Part shown: one piece after another, positions 1 through 11,062 of the stretch | Layout of the letters: the number at the start of each line of letters is the position of its first letter | Numbering within the stretch: position 1 is the stretch's first letter | Made by a program: the position numbers and the translations under genes | Source: Mycobacterium dioxanotrophicus | Lineage (GTDB): Bacteria; Actinomycetota; Actinomycetes; Mycobacteriales; Mycobacteriaceae | NCBI RefSeq assembly: GCF_002157835.1 | Contig: NZ_CP020809.1 | Span: forward strand, 1,922,001 to 1,986,000 | Length of the DNA: 64,000 nt | Reading direction: 5' to 3' | Notes under the pieces: model-generated | Seen by the model: the letters and a program-made list of their open reading frames with translations, nothing else | Told to the model about the DNA's origin: nothing | The model's database searches: none

Positions 1-1
1 G

Positions 2-349
2 GTAGGCACCTGCCACCTGCCCAAACCCGTCGAATTCGCTGATCGCGCAAGCCTTTTCGCGGCGCTTCGGGCCGGGAAGATCAACGCGGCATGGACCACC
101 ACCGCCGATCCGGCCAACCCGGCGGAGGTGGTGGTGCTCGCCGACCGCACTGCGATGATCCGCGCGGAGAACGTGGTGCCGCTGTACCGGCGCAATGTGC
201 TCAACGAACGCCAGATCCTGGCGGTCAACGAGGTCGCAGGTGTCCTGGACACCGGATCGCTGGCGGACATGTTTCGGCAGGTGGCCGAAGGCGCCGACCC
301 GCGCGCGGTCGCCGACGCCTTCCTGCAGGCCAACCCGCTCGGCCACTAG
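2..349 (+). CDS. lpqZ: Glycine betaine-type ABC transporter substrate-binding lipoprotein, C-terminal part (LpqZ)
   Basis: Only the last 115 codons are present; the reading frame is open from base 2 to a TAG at 347-349. The residues (for example CHLPKPVEFADRASLFAAL and later DAFLQANPLGH) look like the second lobe of an OpuAC/ProX-type periplasmic-binding domain, which captures quaternary ammonium osmolytes for an ABC importer. The lipobox and ligand-contact residues of the first lobe lie outside the window. The LpqZ name rests on the neighbour order: in M. tuberculosis Rv1244 (lpqZ) is followed by the Rv1245c SDR, and the same convergent arrangement is seen here with a 4-base gap to the next stop codon. 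The family call is fairly sure, the exact substrate is not. Confidence 0.75.
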   Translation, partial: VGTCHLPKPVEFADRASLFAALRAGKINAAWTTTADPANPAEVVVLADRTAMIRAENVVPLYRRNVLNERQILAVNEVAGVLDTGSLADMFRQVAEGADPRAVADAFLQANPLGH

Positions 350-353
350 CCCG

Positions 354-1178
354 TCAGTAGGGCAGGATGCGGCTCATGGCGGTGGAGAACAACCGCTGGT
401 AGCCCGAGCCCGTGATGCGCACGACGATGTCGAGCAGCTTGGCGTCCGGGCCGACGAGCACCCGGGCCTTGTTCTTGCGCACGGCCTCGAGGATGATCTT
501 GGCGGCCCGCTGCGGTGTGGTGTTGGCCAGCTTCTTGTCGAAGACCTTGGCCAGTTCCTGCGGGTCAAGACCCTCGGCTGCCGTGGCGTTGCGGGCGATG
601 GCGGTCTTGATGCCGCCCGGGTGCACGGTGGTGACCTTGACCGGGTGCTTGGCCAGCGCCATTTCCTGGCGCAGCGCTTCGGTGAACCCGCGGACGGCGA
701 ATTTGGCCGAGTTGTAGGCGGCCTGGCCCGGGACGGCGAACAGGCCGAAGATGCTGGAGACGTTGACCACGTGTCCGTCGCCTGAGGCGATCAGATGCGG
801 CAGGAACGCCTTGGTGCCGTTGACGACGCCCCAGAAGTCGACGTCCATCACGCGCTCGATGTCTTTGTAGCTGCTGACCTCGACGTCGCCGGTGAACGCG
901 ATGCCTGCGTTGTTGTAGATCTGGTTGACCTTGCCGTAGTGCTCGACGACCGAGCCTGCGTACAACTCGAAGGCTTCGCGCTCGGTGACATCGAGCCGGT
1001 CGGCCTTGACCGGCGCGCCGATCGCCTTGAGCCGCTCCTCGGTGACGGCGAGGCCTTCGGTGTCGACGTCGCTGATGGCGAGCTTGGCACCCGAGCGCCC
1101 GAGCTCGATGGCCAGTGCCTGTCCGATACCCGACCCGGCGCCGGTCACCACGGCGACCTTTCCGGCAAAGCCTTCCAT
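354..1178 (-). CDS. Classical short-chain dehydrogenase/reductase (Rv1245c-like), copy 1
   Basis: A 274-residue NAD(P)-dependent oxidoreductase of the classical SDR family. The Rossmann motif TGAGSGIG is at residues 12-19, NNAG at 89-92, and Ser142, Tyr155 and Lys159 make the catalytic triad. The usual tetrad Asn (position 114, in MDVNFWG of its neighbour) is Asp here, which may change activity. I start at ATG 1178 because a GGAG lies 5 to 6 bases upstream; the GTG two codons earlier overlaps that site. It is a tandem paralogue of the next gene on the same strand (36-bp gap), clearly a duplication: long blocks such as ERVMDV and GVVNGTKAFLPHLIASGDGH are shared. M. tuberculosis has one copy at this place. 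The substrate is unknown. Confidence 0.85.
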   Translation of the reverse strand: MEGFAGKVAVVTGAGSGIGQALAIELGRSGAKLAISDVDTEGLAVTEERLKAIGAPVKADRLDVTEREAFELYAGSVVEHYGKVNQIYNNAGIAFTGDVEVSSYKDIERVMDVDFWGVVNGTKAFLPHLIASGDGHVVNVSSIFGLFAVPGQAAYNSAKFAVRGFTEALRQEMALAKHPVKVTTVHPGGIKTAIARNATAAEGLDPQELAKVFDKKLANTTPQRAAKIILEAVRKNKARVLVGPDAKLLDIVVRITGSGYQRLFSTAMSRILPY

Positions 1179-1213
1179 GCGCACTCCCTTGTGTCGTTTG
1201 ACTGGTGTCGAGA

Positions 1214-2071
1214 TTAGCCGGTACCCGCGGTTCCGTGTAATGCGGCCGGCTTTCTCGCGCTCAGCTTCAGGAAACTCGTGAACATGCGCTGGTAGCCCGA
1301 TCCGGTGACCCGCACGACGAGGTCGAGGAGTTTGGCGTCGGGGCCCACCAATACGCGCGCCTTGTCCTTGTGTACGGCGTTGAGGATGAGTTGCGCCGCG
1401 CGTTGCGGGCTTGTTCTGGCGAATTGCTTGTCGAAGTTGGCCGCCACTTCGTCGGCGTCGATACCGTCGGCCATGATGGCGTTGCGGGCGATGGCGGTCT
1501 TGATGCCGCCGGGATGCACGGCGGTCACCTTGACCGGGTGCTCGGCCAGCATCATCTCCTGGCGCAGGGCCTCGGTGAACCCGCGGACGGCGAATTTGGC
1601 CGAGTTGTAGGCGGCCTGCCCGGGCAGCGAGAACAACCCGAAGACGCTCGACACGTTGATGACGTGGCCGTCGCCCGAGGCGATGAGATGCGGCAGGAAT
1701 GCCTTGGTGCCATTGACGACACCCCAGAAGTTGACGTCCATGACCCGTTCGATGTCCTTGAACCGGGCCACCTGGATATCGCCGGCGTATCCGATGCCCG
1801 CATTGTTATAGATCTGGTTGACCGCACCGAAGTGTTCCTTGACCTCGTCGGCATAGGCGAGAAACGCCTCACGTTCGGTGACGTCGAGGTGGTCGGCCTT
1901 GACGGGCGCACCGATCGCTTTGAGTCGTCTCTCGGTGTCGGCCAGACCATCGATGTCGACATCGCTGATGGCGAGCTTGGCGCCTGCGCGAGCCAGTTCG
2001 ACGGCCAGTGCCTGTCCGATTCCTGAGCCTGCGCCAGTGACGACAGCAACCTTTCCAGCAAAGCTATTCAT
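1214..2071 (-). CDS. Classical short-chain dehydrogenase/reductase (Rv1245c-like), copy 2
   Basis: A 285-residue SDR, collinear with the downstream copy over its first 260 residues or so. It has TGAGSGIG near residue 12, NNAG at 89-92 and the full catalytic tetrad Asn114, Ser142, Tyr155 and Lys159. It therefore keeps the Asn that is Asp in the neighbouring copy. The C-terminus is about 15 residues longer (ending LSARKPAALHGTAGTG), low-complexity and probably disordered. The start ATG is the first in-frame one. It is the promoter-proximal gene of the pair, with a 371-bp non-coding stretch upstream that could hold the promoter for both. The physiological substrate cannot be read from the sequence. 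Confidence 0.85.
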   Translation of the reverse strand: MNSFAGKVAVVTGAGSGIGQALAVELARAGAKLAISDVDIDGLADTERRLKAIGAPVKADHLDVTEREAFLAYADEVKEHFGAVNQIYNNAGIGYAGDIQVARFKDIERVMDVNFWGVVNGTKAFLPHLIASGDGHVINVSSVFGLFSLPGQAAYNSAKFAVRGFTEALRQEMMLAEHPVKVTAVHPGGIKTAIARNAIMADGIDADEVAANFDKQFARTSPQRAAQLILNAVHKDKARVLVGPDAKLLDLVVRVTGSGYQRMFTSFLKLSARKPAALHGTAGTG

Positions 2072-2442
2072 GTAAACCGCTCCATTGCTCGAGGTGTCTG
2101 GCGCCGTCGTCTCGGCACTGCTTCACAAGACATTGACGATCGCCAGAAGTGAAAATGGGTTCAGCCGGGGCCCGGCTTTCGCATTCACAGCCCTATTGGC
2201 ACGGTGATCCCCCGGTCGTCGTCTCCTGGTGCTACGGAAAGGCCATGATTCACAGCAGTTTACGATGTGGAGCGGCGCGTCACGGGTGGCCTGTAGGGAG
2301 TTCGTACCACTGGATCGCCGCATCCACAAGCCGAGCCGCATCGCCTGCGCGACATTGCCGGCGCGATGAAATGTGCAACCGACGCGGTCGAACGTTATCC
2401 CGAACCTGATCGGTGATTCACTGATATGTGCCGAGCAAACAA
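2072..2442. other. Non-coding stretch between SDR and XRE genes
   Basis: 371 bases with no convincing gene. Both open frames that cross it (one per strand) have rare-looking composition, many Cys and Arg, and no ribosome site or recognisable motif. The only structure noticed is a palindrome, AGCCGGGGCCCGGCT at 2163-2177, followed by TTTC on the plus strand, which could be a weak hairpin. The promoter of the SDR pair is expected near 2072-2150, but no clear -10 or -35 stands out. Confidence 0.5.
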
Positions 2443-2703
2443 CTACGACGCGGCAGCGCTCACCGGCCGCCACACTTCGGCGAGGGTCTCCAGCGGCAGG
2501 TCGAGGACATCGCTGAGTCCGACAATGGTGCCGAATGCGGGGGAGGGCAGGCGACCGGTTTCGATCTTGCGCAGGGTCTCGGGGGAAATGCCTGCGCCGC
2601 GTGCGACATCTTCGAGCGTGCGGGCCCCCCGGGCTGCGCGCAATGCGGCGCCGAGGCGGCGGCCTGCGGCGACTTGCTCGGGGCTGAGCGGCGTACGGAC
2701 CAC
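2443..2703 (-). CDS. XRE-family helix-turn-helix regulator
   Basis: An 86-residue single-domain repressor-type protein. The Cro/CI-like helix-turn-helix covers about residues 15-70: RTLEDVARGAGISPETLRKIETG is the typical helix 2, turn and recognition-helix pattern, followed by PSPAFGTIVGLSDVLDL. There is no sensory or dimerisation domain. It is transcribed divergently from a methionine aminopeptidase gene with 71 bp between the starts, and two 14-bp palindromes lie in that gap. XRE plus map pairs occur in other actinobacteria, which supports a dedicated regulator role. The GTG start at 2703 has no obvious Shine-Dalgarno site, so the transcript may be leaderless or nearly so. Confidence 0.8.
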   Translation of the reverse strand: MVRTPLSPEQVAAGRRLGAALRAARGARTLEDVARGAGISPETLRKIETGRLPSPAFGTIVGLSDVLDLPLETLAEVWRPVSAAAS

Positions 2704-2720
2704 GTCACCACGGTAGCGCT

Positions 2721-2757
2721 GGTATTTGTATACCGCTAGTCTTGGTATTTAAATACC
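2721..2757. promoter_or_regulatory. Twin palindromic operator between xre and map
   Basis: Two near-identical sites, GGTATTTGTATACC (2721-2734) and the perfect palindrome GGTATTTAAATACC (2744-2757), both followed by GC. They match at 14 of 16 positions and their centres are 23 bp apart, about two helical turns. They fill most of the divergent intergenic space, so they are probably the binding sites of the adjacent XRE regulator controlling itself and map. Binding is inferred, the repeats are seen. Confidence 0.7.
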
Positions 2758-2774
2758 GCACAAGGAGTAGTGAC

Positions 2775-3536
2775 GTGATCGAACTCAAGACCGACGCCGA
2801 GATCGAGAAGATGCGGACCACCGGCCGGTTCGTGGCTCAGGTGCTCGCCGAACTCGGCGGGCTGGCCGAGGTCGGGGTGAACCTGCTCGACCTCGAACAC
2901 CACGCCCGGGACATGGTCAAGCGCCGCGGCGCACAGTCCTGCTACTGGGATTACGACCCGTCGTTCGGGTCGGGACCGTTCCGCAACGTGATCTGCCTTT
3001 CGGTGAATGACGCTGTGCTGCATGGACTTCCCTTCGACTACGGGCTGCGTGACGGCGACGTGTTGAGCATGGACTTCGCGGTCTCCATCGAAGGCTGGGT
3101 CGCCGACGCCGCGCGCACCGTGATCATCGGCACGGCTGCCGACGAGGACGTGCGGCTGATCCGCGCGACCGAAGAGGCGCTCGCGGCGGGCACTGCGGCA
3201 GCACTGCCCGGCGGGCGGCTGGGCGACATTTCCGCCGCCATCGGCGCCGTCGTCGCGGCGTACGGCTACTCGGTCAATCTGCAATTCGGCGGGCACGGTC
3301 TCGGTAGGACCATGCATGAAGATCCGCACGTACCGAACAACGGCAAGGCCGGGCGCGGCATGCTGCTGCGGGCAGGCATGACGCTCGCACTGGAGCCGTG
3401 GCTCGCCCGCACCACCAACCGCATCGTCTATGACCGGGACGGCTGGACCATCCGCTCTGCCGACGGATCCCGTACTGCGCACACCGAGAACACCATTGCG
3501 ATCACCGACGCCGGCCCGGTGGTGCTCACCTGCTAA
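2775..3536 (+). CDS. Type I methionine aminopeptidase, accessory copy
   Basis: A 253-residue M24A metallopeptidase that removes initiator Met from new proteins. The dinuclear-metal ligands are all visible: Asp100 (MDFAV), Asp111 (VADAA), His174 (GGHGLG), Glu207 (ALEPW) and Glu238 (HTEN), with substrate-pocket His83. The chosen start is GTG 2775, preceded by AAGGAG with a 7-base gap; an upstream in-frame ATG at 2742 falls inside the operator palindromes. There is no N-terminal extension like the SH3-binding one of MapB. Mycobacteria normally have MapA and MapB elsewhere, so this is probably a third, regulated isoform paired with the divergent XRE gene. Its stop overlaps the stop of the convergent transporter by 4 bases. 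Confidence 0.88.
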   Translation: MIELKTDAEIEKMRTTGRFVAQVLAELGGLAEVGVNLLDLEHHARDMVKRRGAQSCYWDYDPSFGSGPFRNVICLSVNDAVLHGLPFDYGLRDGDVLSMDFAVSIEGWVADAARTVIIGTAADEDVRLIRATEEALAAGTAAALPGGRLGDISAAIGAVVAAYGYSVNLQFGGHGLGRTMHEDPHVPNNGKAGRGMLLRAGMTLALEPWLARTTNRIVYDRDGWTIRSADGSRTAHTENTIAITDAGPVVLTC

Positions 3537-4846
3537 TACCGCGGGCGCAGCAACAGCGTGGCGACGACGCTGATCGCGGCGGTGCCGACCAGATACCCGC
3601 AGGCGTACCAGGGCTTGCCGCCGCCCGCGGCGATGAGCGCCGTCAGGATCAGCGGCGTCAGACCCGACGCATACACCCCGGAGAGCTGATACACCGTCGA
3701 CAACCCGGTGTAGCGAGTGCGCGTCGGGAACAGCGACGCGTACAGCGTGCCCTGGGCGCCGTAGAACCACGCGTGAATCACGCCGAACGCCAACAGCATT
3801 GCCGCCGAATAAGCCAGGATGCTGCGAGTGCCGAACAGTGCGAACGCCGGGAACACCACCAGACCGTAGGCGGCGATCCCGCTGGCATACACCGTGCGGG
3901 CGCCGAACCGGTCGGCCAGATGGCCCGACACCGGCAACAGCGCTGCCATCACCAACGCCGAGATGGTGACCACGATCAGCACCGGCACCTTGCCCAGGTG
4001 CAGCGTGGTGGTGGCATACGCGATGGTGAACACACCCCAGGTGTTGAACGCCGCACCCTCACCCCACCGGGACAGCAAGCCGAGGATCGTGGACCGCAGC
4101 GCCGGCGGCCGGAAGATCTCCCGCACCGGGACCGCCGCACGGTCGTCGTCGGCACGGATCTTCTCGAACGCGGGGGTCTCGGCCACCCGGAAGCGCACCA
4201 CCACGCCGAAGATCACCAACGCGATGCTGATCAGAAAGGCGATGCGCCAGCCATAGGCCAGGAAAGCGTCCGGTGACAGGGCCAGCTGCAGCACCACGAA
4301 CACTCCGGTGCCGAGCGCAAGGCCCAGCGCCAGCCCGACCTGGGGAATGCTGCCGAACAGCCCACGGCGGTGGCGTGGGCTGTGCTCGACGGCCAGCAGT
4401 ACCGCGCCGGCCCACTCACCGCCGAGGGCGAAACCCTGCACGACGCGCAGCACCAGTAGCAGCACCGGCGCCAGCGCCCCGATCTGAGCGGCCGTCGGCA
4501 GCAGGCCCATCAACGCGGTGGCACCGCCCATCAGCAGCATGGTCAGTGCCAGAGTGCGCTTGCGGCCGATCCGATCGCCGATATGCCCGAAGACGAACCC
4601 GCCGATCGGACGCACCACGAAACCGACCGCGAACGTCGCGAACGCCAACATGGTCCCGACAAACGAGCTCTGGTCGGGGAAGAACGCGTGGTTGAACACC
4701 AGGCTCGCGGCAGTGGCGTAGAGAAAGAAGTCGTACCACTCGATCGTCGTCCCGAGCAGGCTGGCCAGCAGGGCAGTCCGAACGGTCCGCGGATCGGCAG
4801 GCGACGCGGCGGGTTCCGCGGCCGGGGCGCTCGTCGTGAAGGTCAC
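3533..4846 (-). CDS. MFS transporter, metabolite:H+ symporter (MHS) family
   Basis: A 437-residue, 12-helix major facilitator of the MHS family (relatives KgtP, ShiA, ProP), which import organic acids or osmolytes with protons. Family marks are TIEWYDFFLYATAASLVF in helix 1, the loop motif GHIGDRIGRKR between helices 2 and 3, and RVVQGFALGGEWAGA in helix 4. The start is the first ATG in frame. It lies directly downstream of kgd on the same strand, 78 bp after the kgd stop, so it may be partly co-transcribed; a dicarboxylate or 2-oxoacid substrate would fit but is only a guess. Its 3' end overlaps the end of map by 4 bases. Confidence 0.85.
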   Translation of the reverse strand: MTFTTSAPAAEPAASPADPRTVRTALLASLLGTTIEWYDFFLYATAASLVFNHAFFPDQSSFVGTMLAFATFAVGFVVRPIGGFVFGHIGDRIGRKRTLALTMLLMGGATALMGLLPTAAQIGALAPVLLLVLRVVQGFALGGEWAGAVLLAVEHSPRHRRGLFGSIPQVGLALGLALGTGVFVVLQLALSPDAFLAYGWRIAFLISIALVIFGVVVRFRVAETPAFEKIRADDDRAAVPVREIFRPPALRSTILGLLSRWGEGAAFNTWGVFTIAYATTTLHLGKVPVLIVVTISALVMAALLPVSGHLADRFGARTVYASGIAAYGLVVFPAFALFGTRSILAYSAAMLLAFGVIHAWFYGAQGTLYASLFPTRTRYTGLSTVYQLSGVYASGLTPLILTALIAAGGGKPWYACGYLVGTAAISVVATLLLRPRY

Positions 4847-4890
4847 CCTTGTTGACTAGTCGCCCCGGGCCGCGGTGCCCAGCGTTGCGT

Positions 4891-4912
4891 GCGCGGTGAT
4901 TCGAACCCGCGC
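4891..4912 (-). terminator. Possible GC-rich hairpin after kgd
   Basis: Perfect 6-bp GC stem, GCGCGG (4891-4896) with CCGCGC (4907-4912), around a 10-base loop, in the 78-bp gap after the kgd stop. There is no U-tract, so termination would be weak or factor-dependent. The loop resembles a tRNA T-loop by chance (TTCGAA), but no tRNA fits. Confidence 0.3.
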
Positions 4913-4924
4913 GGTAGCTATCGA

Positions 4925-8632
<3,708 letters not shown>

Positions 8633-8804
8633 GGCAGCTGCTCGCCTCGATTCTTGGTCTCGGCAAGCCGTGGCAAGGGGGCTCGCCGCTCGTCTTTTCG
8701 TTGTGTCTGCGGTGACCTGCGTGACCGCCGTCTAAAGGCTAGCGCCTCCGAGCCGACGGCGACCAGGCACCGCCCATCTGGGCAGGACGTATTGTCGCGG
8801 GCCC

Positions 8805-9554
8805 TCAGGACTGCGCGGACGGCAGCACATGCAGGGTCGCGGGCCACCGTGGCGGGGGCGGACCGAACGCCTTCTGTGCGTTGCCGATGATCTTCTTTCC
8901 CATGAGCCGGTTGCCCACGCCGCCGACGACGGCGCCGATGCCGATCGGCAGCATCTTGCCCAACGCCATGGCGCCGCGCTTGAGGGTGTACTTCTTGACG
9001 AAGAACCGCACGAGTCGCGAATTGAGCTGGGACACCGCGGGCAGTGGCAGCGTTGCTGCACCATCGGACAGCCAGGCCCCGCTGGTGCGCCCGGAGCCCA
9101 GCAGGTCGGCGATCGCGTGCTTGCTGTCCTCGCCGACGAGCACCGCGAGCACCAGGGCGCGTCGGCGCTCCTTGTGGTCGGCGGGGATGCCGTGGACCTC
9201 GGCGACGGCGAGGACGAACACCGACGTCGCCTCCAGGAATACCACGGTCTCGCCGGCCACCGCAGACAGCGCCGTCAGCGTGCCGATGCCGGGAAACGCC
9301 GCGGCCGAGCCGACCGCTGCGCCGCTGGCCATCACGGCGGCCAGGTAGTGCTTTTCCAGCCGGGTGACGATCTCGGCCGGCGTGGCGTTGGGCCGCTGGC
9401 TGCGCAACCGGTCGACGTAGGCCTTCACCGCGGGCGCTTGCACGCGTGCGCTGCGCTCCAGGATCGCCGACAGAACCCTCGCCGCAGCGCTGGGATCCTC
9501 GTCCGCACCATCGCGGACTGCCGGCAACTGTTTCTTGGTGGAACGAGCGCTCAC
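8805..9554 (-). CDS. Rv1249c-like membrane-associated protein of unknown function
   Basis: A 249-residue protein with hydrophobic stretches at the centre (AVMASGAAVGSAAAFPGIGTLTALSAVAGETVVFLEATSVFVLAV, read in pieces) and near the C-terminus (LPIGIGAVVGGVGNRLMGKK), so probably two or three membrane or membrane-inserting segments. I start at GTG 9554, seven bases after GGGGAGG; the frame remains open upstream to 9656 without a better site. It sits just upstream of kgd on the same strand, 172 bp away, as Rv1249c does in M. tuberculosis. The conserved adjacency suggests a link to kgd, but no catalytic motif is visible and I cannot assign a function. Confidence 0.7.
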   Translation of the reverse strand: MSARSTKKQLPAVRDGADEDPSAAARVLSAILERSARVQAPAVKAYVDRLRSQRPNATPAEIVTRLEKHYLAAVMASGAAVGSAAAFPGIGTLTALSAVAGETVVFLEATSVFVLAVAEVHGIPADHKERRRALVLAVLVGEDSKHAIADLLGSGRTSGAWLSDGAATLPLPAVSQLNSRLVRFFVKKYTLKRGAMALGKMLPIGIGAVVGGVGNRLMGKKIIGNAQKAFGPPPPRWPATLHVLPSAQS

Positions 9555-9699
9555 TTCGGGGCCTCCCCACGTGCGGACCGACAAACATCGGCTGAATGTC
9601 CAGGCTAACCCTTGTGGAACGTGCGGCGACGGCTGCAGGGTTTCCGTCCGTGACACCTGTCACGGAATAAAAAACTGCGATGCGTGGCTAACCAATTTC

Positions 9700-10971
9700 A
9701 TGGCATCATCGCCCCACGTGGACGAGACGACAGCCAGCCAGAATCCCGGCGTAAGCCGCACCCGCATGATTCTGGTGTTGGGCGCCCTGATCGCCCTCGG
9801 CCCGCTCACCATCGACATGTACCTCCCTGCACTGCCGAGGATCGCCGACGAGCTCTCGGTGTCGTCGTCGGTCGCGCAGCTCACGCTCACCGGAACGCTC
9901 GCGGGGCTAGGATTGGGCCAGCTCATCGTGGGTCCGTTGTCGGATTCCCTGGGCCGGCGGCGTCCGCTGATGGCTGGCATCGTGCTGCACATGCTGGCGT
10001 CCCTGCTCTGTGTCTTCGCCCCGAACATCGCGGCTCTCGGCATCGCGCGCGGCCTGCAGGGCATGGGCGCGGCGGCGGCCTCGGTGGTCGCGGTTGCCGT
10101 CGTCGGCGACCTGTTCGCGGGTTCGGCTGCGGCGACCGTGATGTCCCGGCTCATGCTGGTGCTCGGCGTGGCGCCGGTGCTCGCGCCCTCGCTGGGCGCG
10201 GCGGTCCTGCTGAAGGGTTCGTGGCACTGGGTGTTCATCGCGCTGGTGCTGCTGGCCGGTGCCCTGTTGCTGATGGCCGTGCTGGCGCTGCCGGAAACGC
10301 TGCCGGTGTCGCATCGGCGCCCGTTACACGTCGGCAGCATTCTCGGCACCTATGCCGAACTGCTGCGAGACGCGCGATTCGTCATCCTGGTGCTCGTCGC
10401 GGCTCTCGGCATGTCCGGTCTGTTCGCCTACATCTCGGCCGCGCCGTTCGTACTGCAGGGCCGCTACGGGCTCGATCAACAAGCGTTCGCGCTGGTGTTC
10501 GCCGCAGGTGCGGTCGCACTCATCGGGTCGACGCAGTTCAACGTGGTGCTGCTGCGGCGGTTCACCCCTCAGGCCATCACCGTGACTGCGCTGGCCGCGG
10601 CTTCGGTGGCCGGCCTGTTGTTCATCGGCATCACCGTGGCGCAGGTCGGCGGGTTGACGGGGTTTATCGCACCCGTGCTCGGCATCCTGGCGGCCATGGG
10701 TCTGGTGATTCCCAATGCCCCGGCTGTGGCGCTGTCACGTCATCCCGATGCGGCGGGGACTGCCGCCGCGCTGCTCGGCGCCGCCCAGTTCGGGCTCGGT
10801 GCAGCAATTGCGCCCTTGGTCGGCGCGCTGGGCAACGGGGCGCTGGCGCTTTCGGTGGTGATGACGCTGGGTGTCATGATCGCGCTGTTTGCGTTGCTGG
10901 CCGTCGGGTTGCGACGCGATGACGAGACTGTGGACGACATCGTTCCCGCAGCCGTCGTCGAACCTGCTTGA
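9700..10971 (+). CDS. Bcr/CflA-family MFS drug efflux transporter
   Basis: A 423-residue, 12-helix MFS protein. Helix 1 carries LGPLTIDMYLPALP and the loop motif GPLSDSLGRRRPL follows helix 2, both typical of the Bcr/CflA drug:H+ antiporters (bicyclomycin, chloramphenicol and others). Motif C-like GLQGMGAAAASVVAVAVVGDLF marks helices 4 and 5. I use ATG 9700; a GTG at 9718 is possible, and the longer open frame back to 9535 is antisense to the previous gene and unlikely. It diverges from the Rv1249c-like gene and is followed 91 bp later by a second, unrelated MFS pump on the same strand. The true substrate is unknown. Confidence 0.85.
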   Translation: MASSPHVDETTASQNPGVSRTRMILVLGALIALGPLTIDMYLPALPRIADELSVSSSVAQLTLTGTLAGLGLGQLIVGPLSDSLGRRRPLMAGIVLHMLASLLCVFAPNIAALGIARGLQGMGAAAASVVAVAVVGDLFAGSAAATVMSRLMLVLGVAPVLAPSLGAAVLLKGSWHWVFIALVLLAGALLLMAVLALPETLPVSHRRPLHVGSILGTYAELLRDARFVILVLVAALGMSGLFAYISAAPFVLQGRYGLDQQAFALVFAAGAVALIGSTQFNVVLLRRFTPQAITVTALAAASVAGLLFIGITVAQVGGLTGFIAPVLGILAAMGLVIPNAPAVALSRHPDAAGTAAALLGAAQFGLGAAIAPLVGALGNGALALSVVMTLGVMIALFALLAVGLRRDDETVDDIVPAAVVEPA

Positions 10972-11062
10972 CGGGTCCCCACCGGCACGCCGACTTGTCG
11001 CCAGCGGGGTGGATCCGTAGCGTCGGCTGGGGCCAACTCGTTGCCGTCCCCTCACTGATCAC

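Noticed and set aside
2123..2473. 116-codon open frame on the minus strand between SDR and XRE
   Set aside because: No family, Cys/Arg-rich odd composition, overlaps the end of the XRE gene, no ribosome site.
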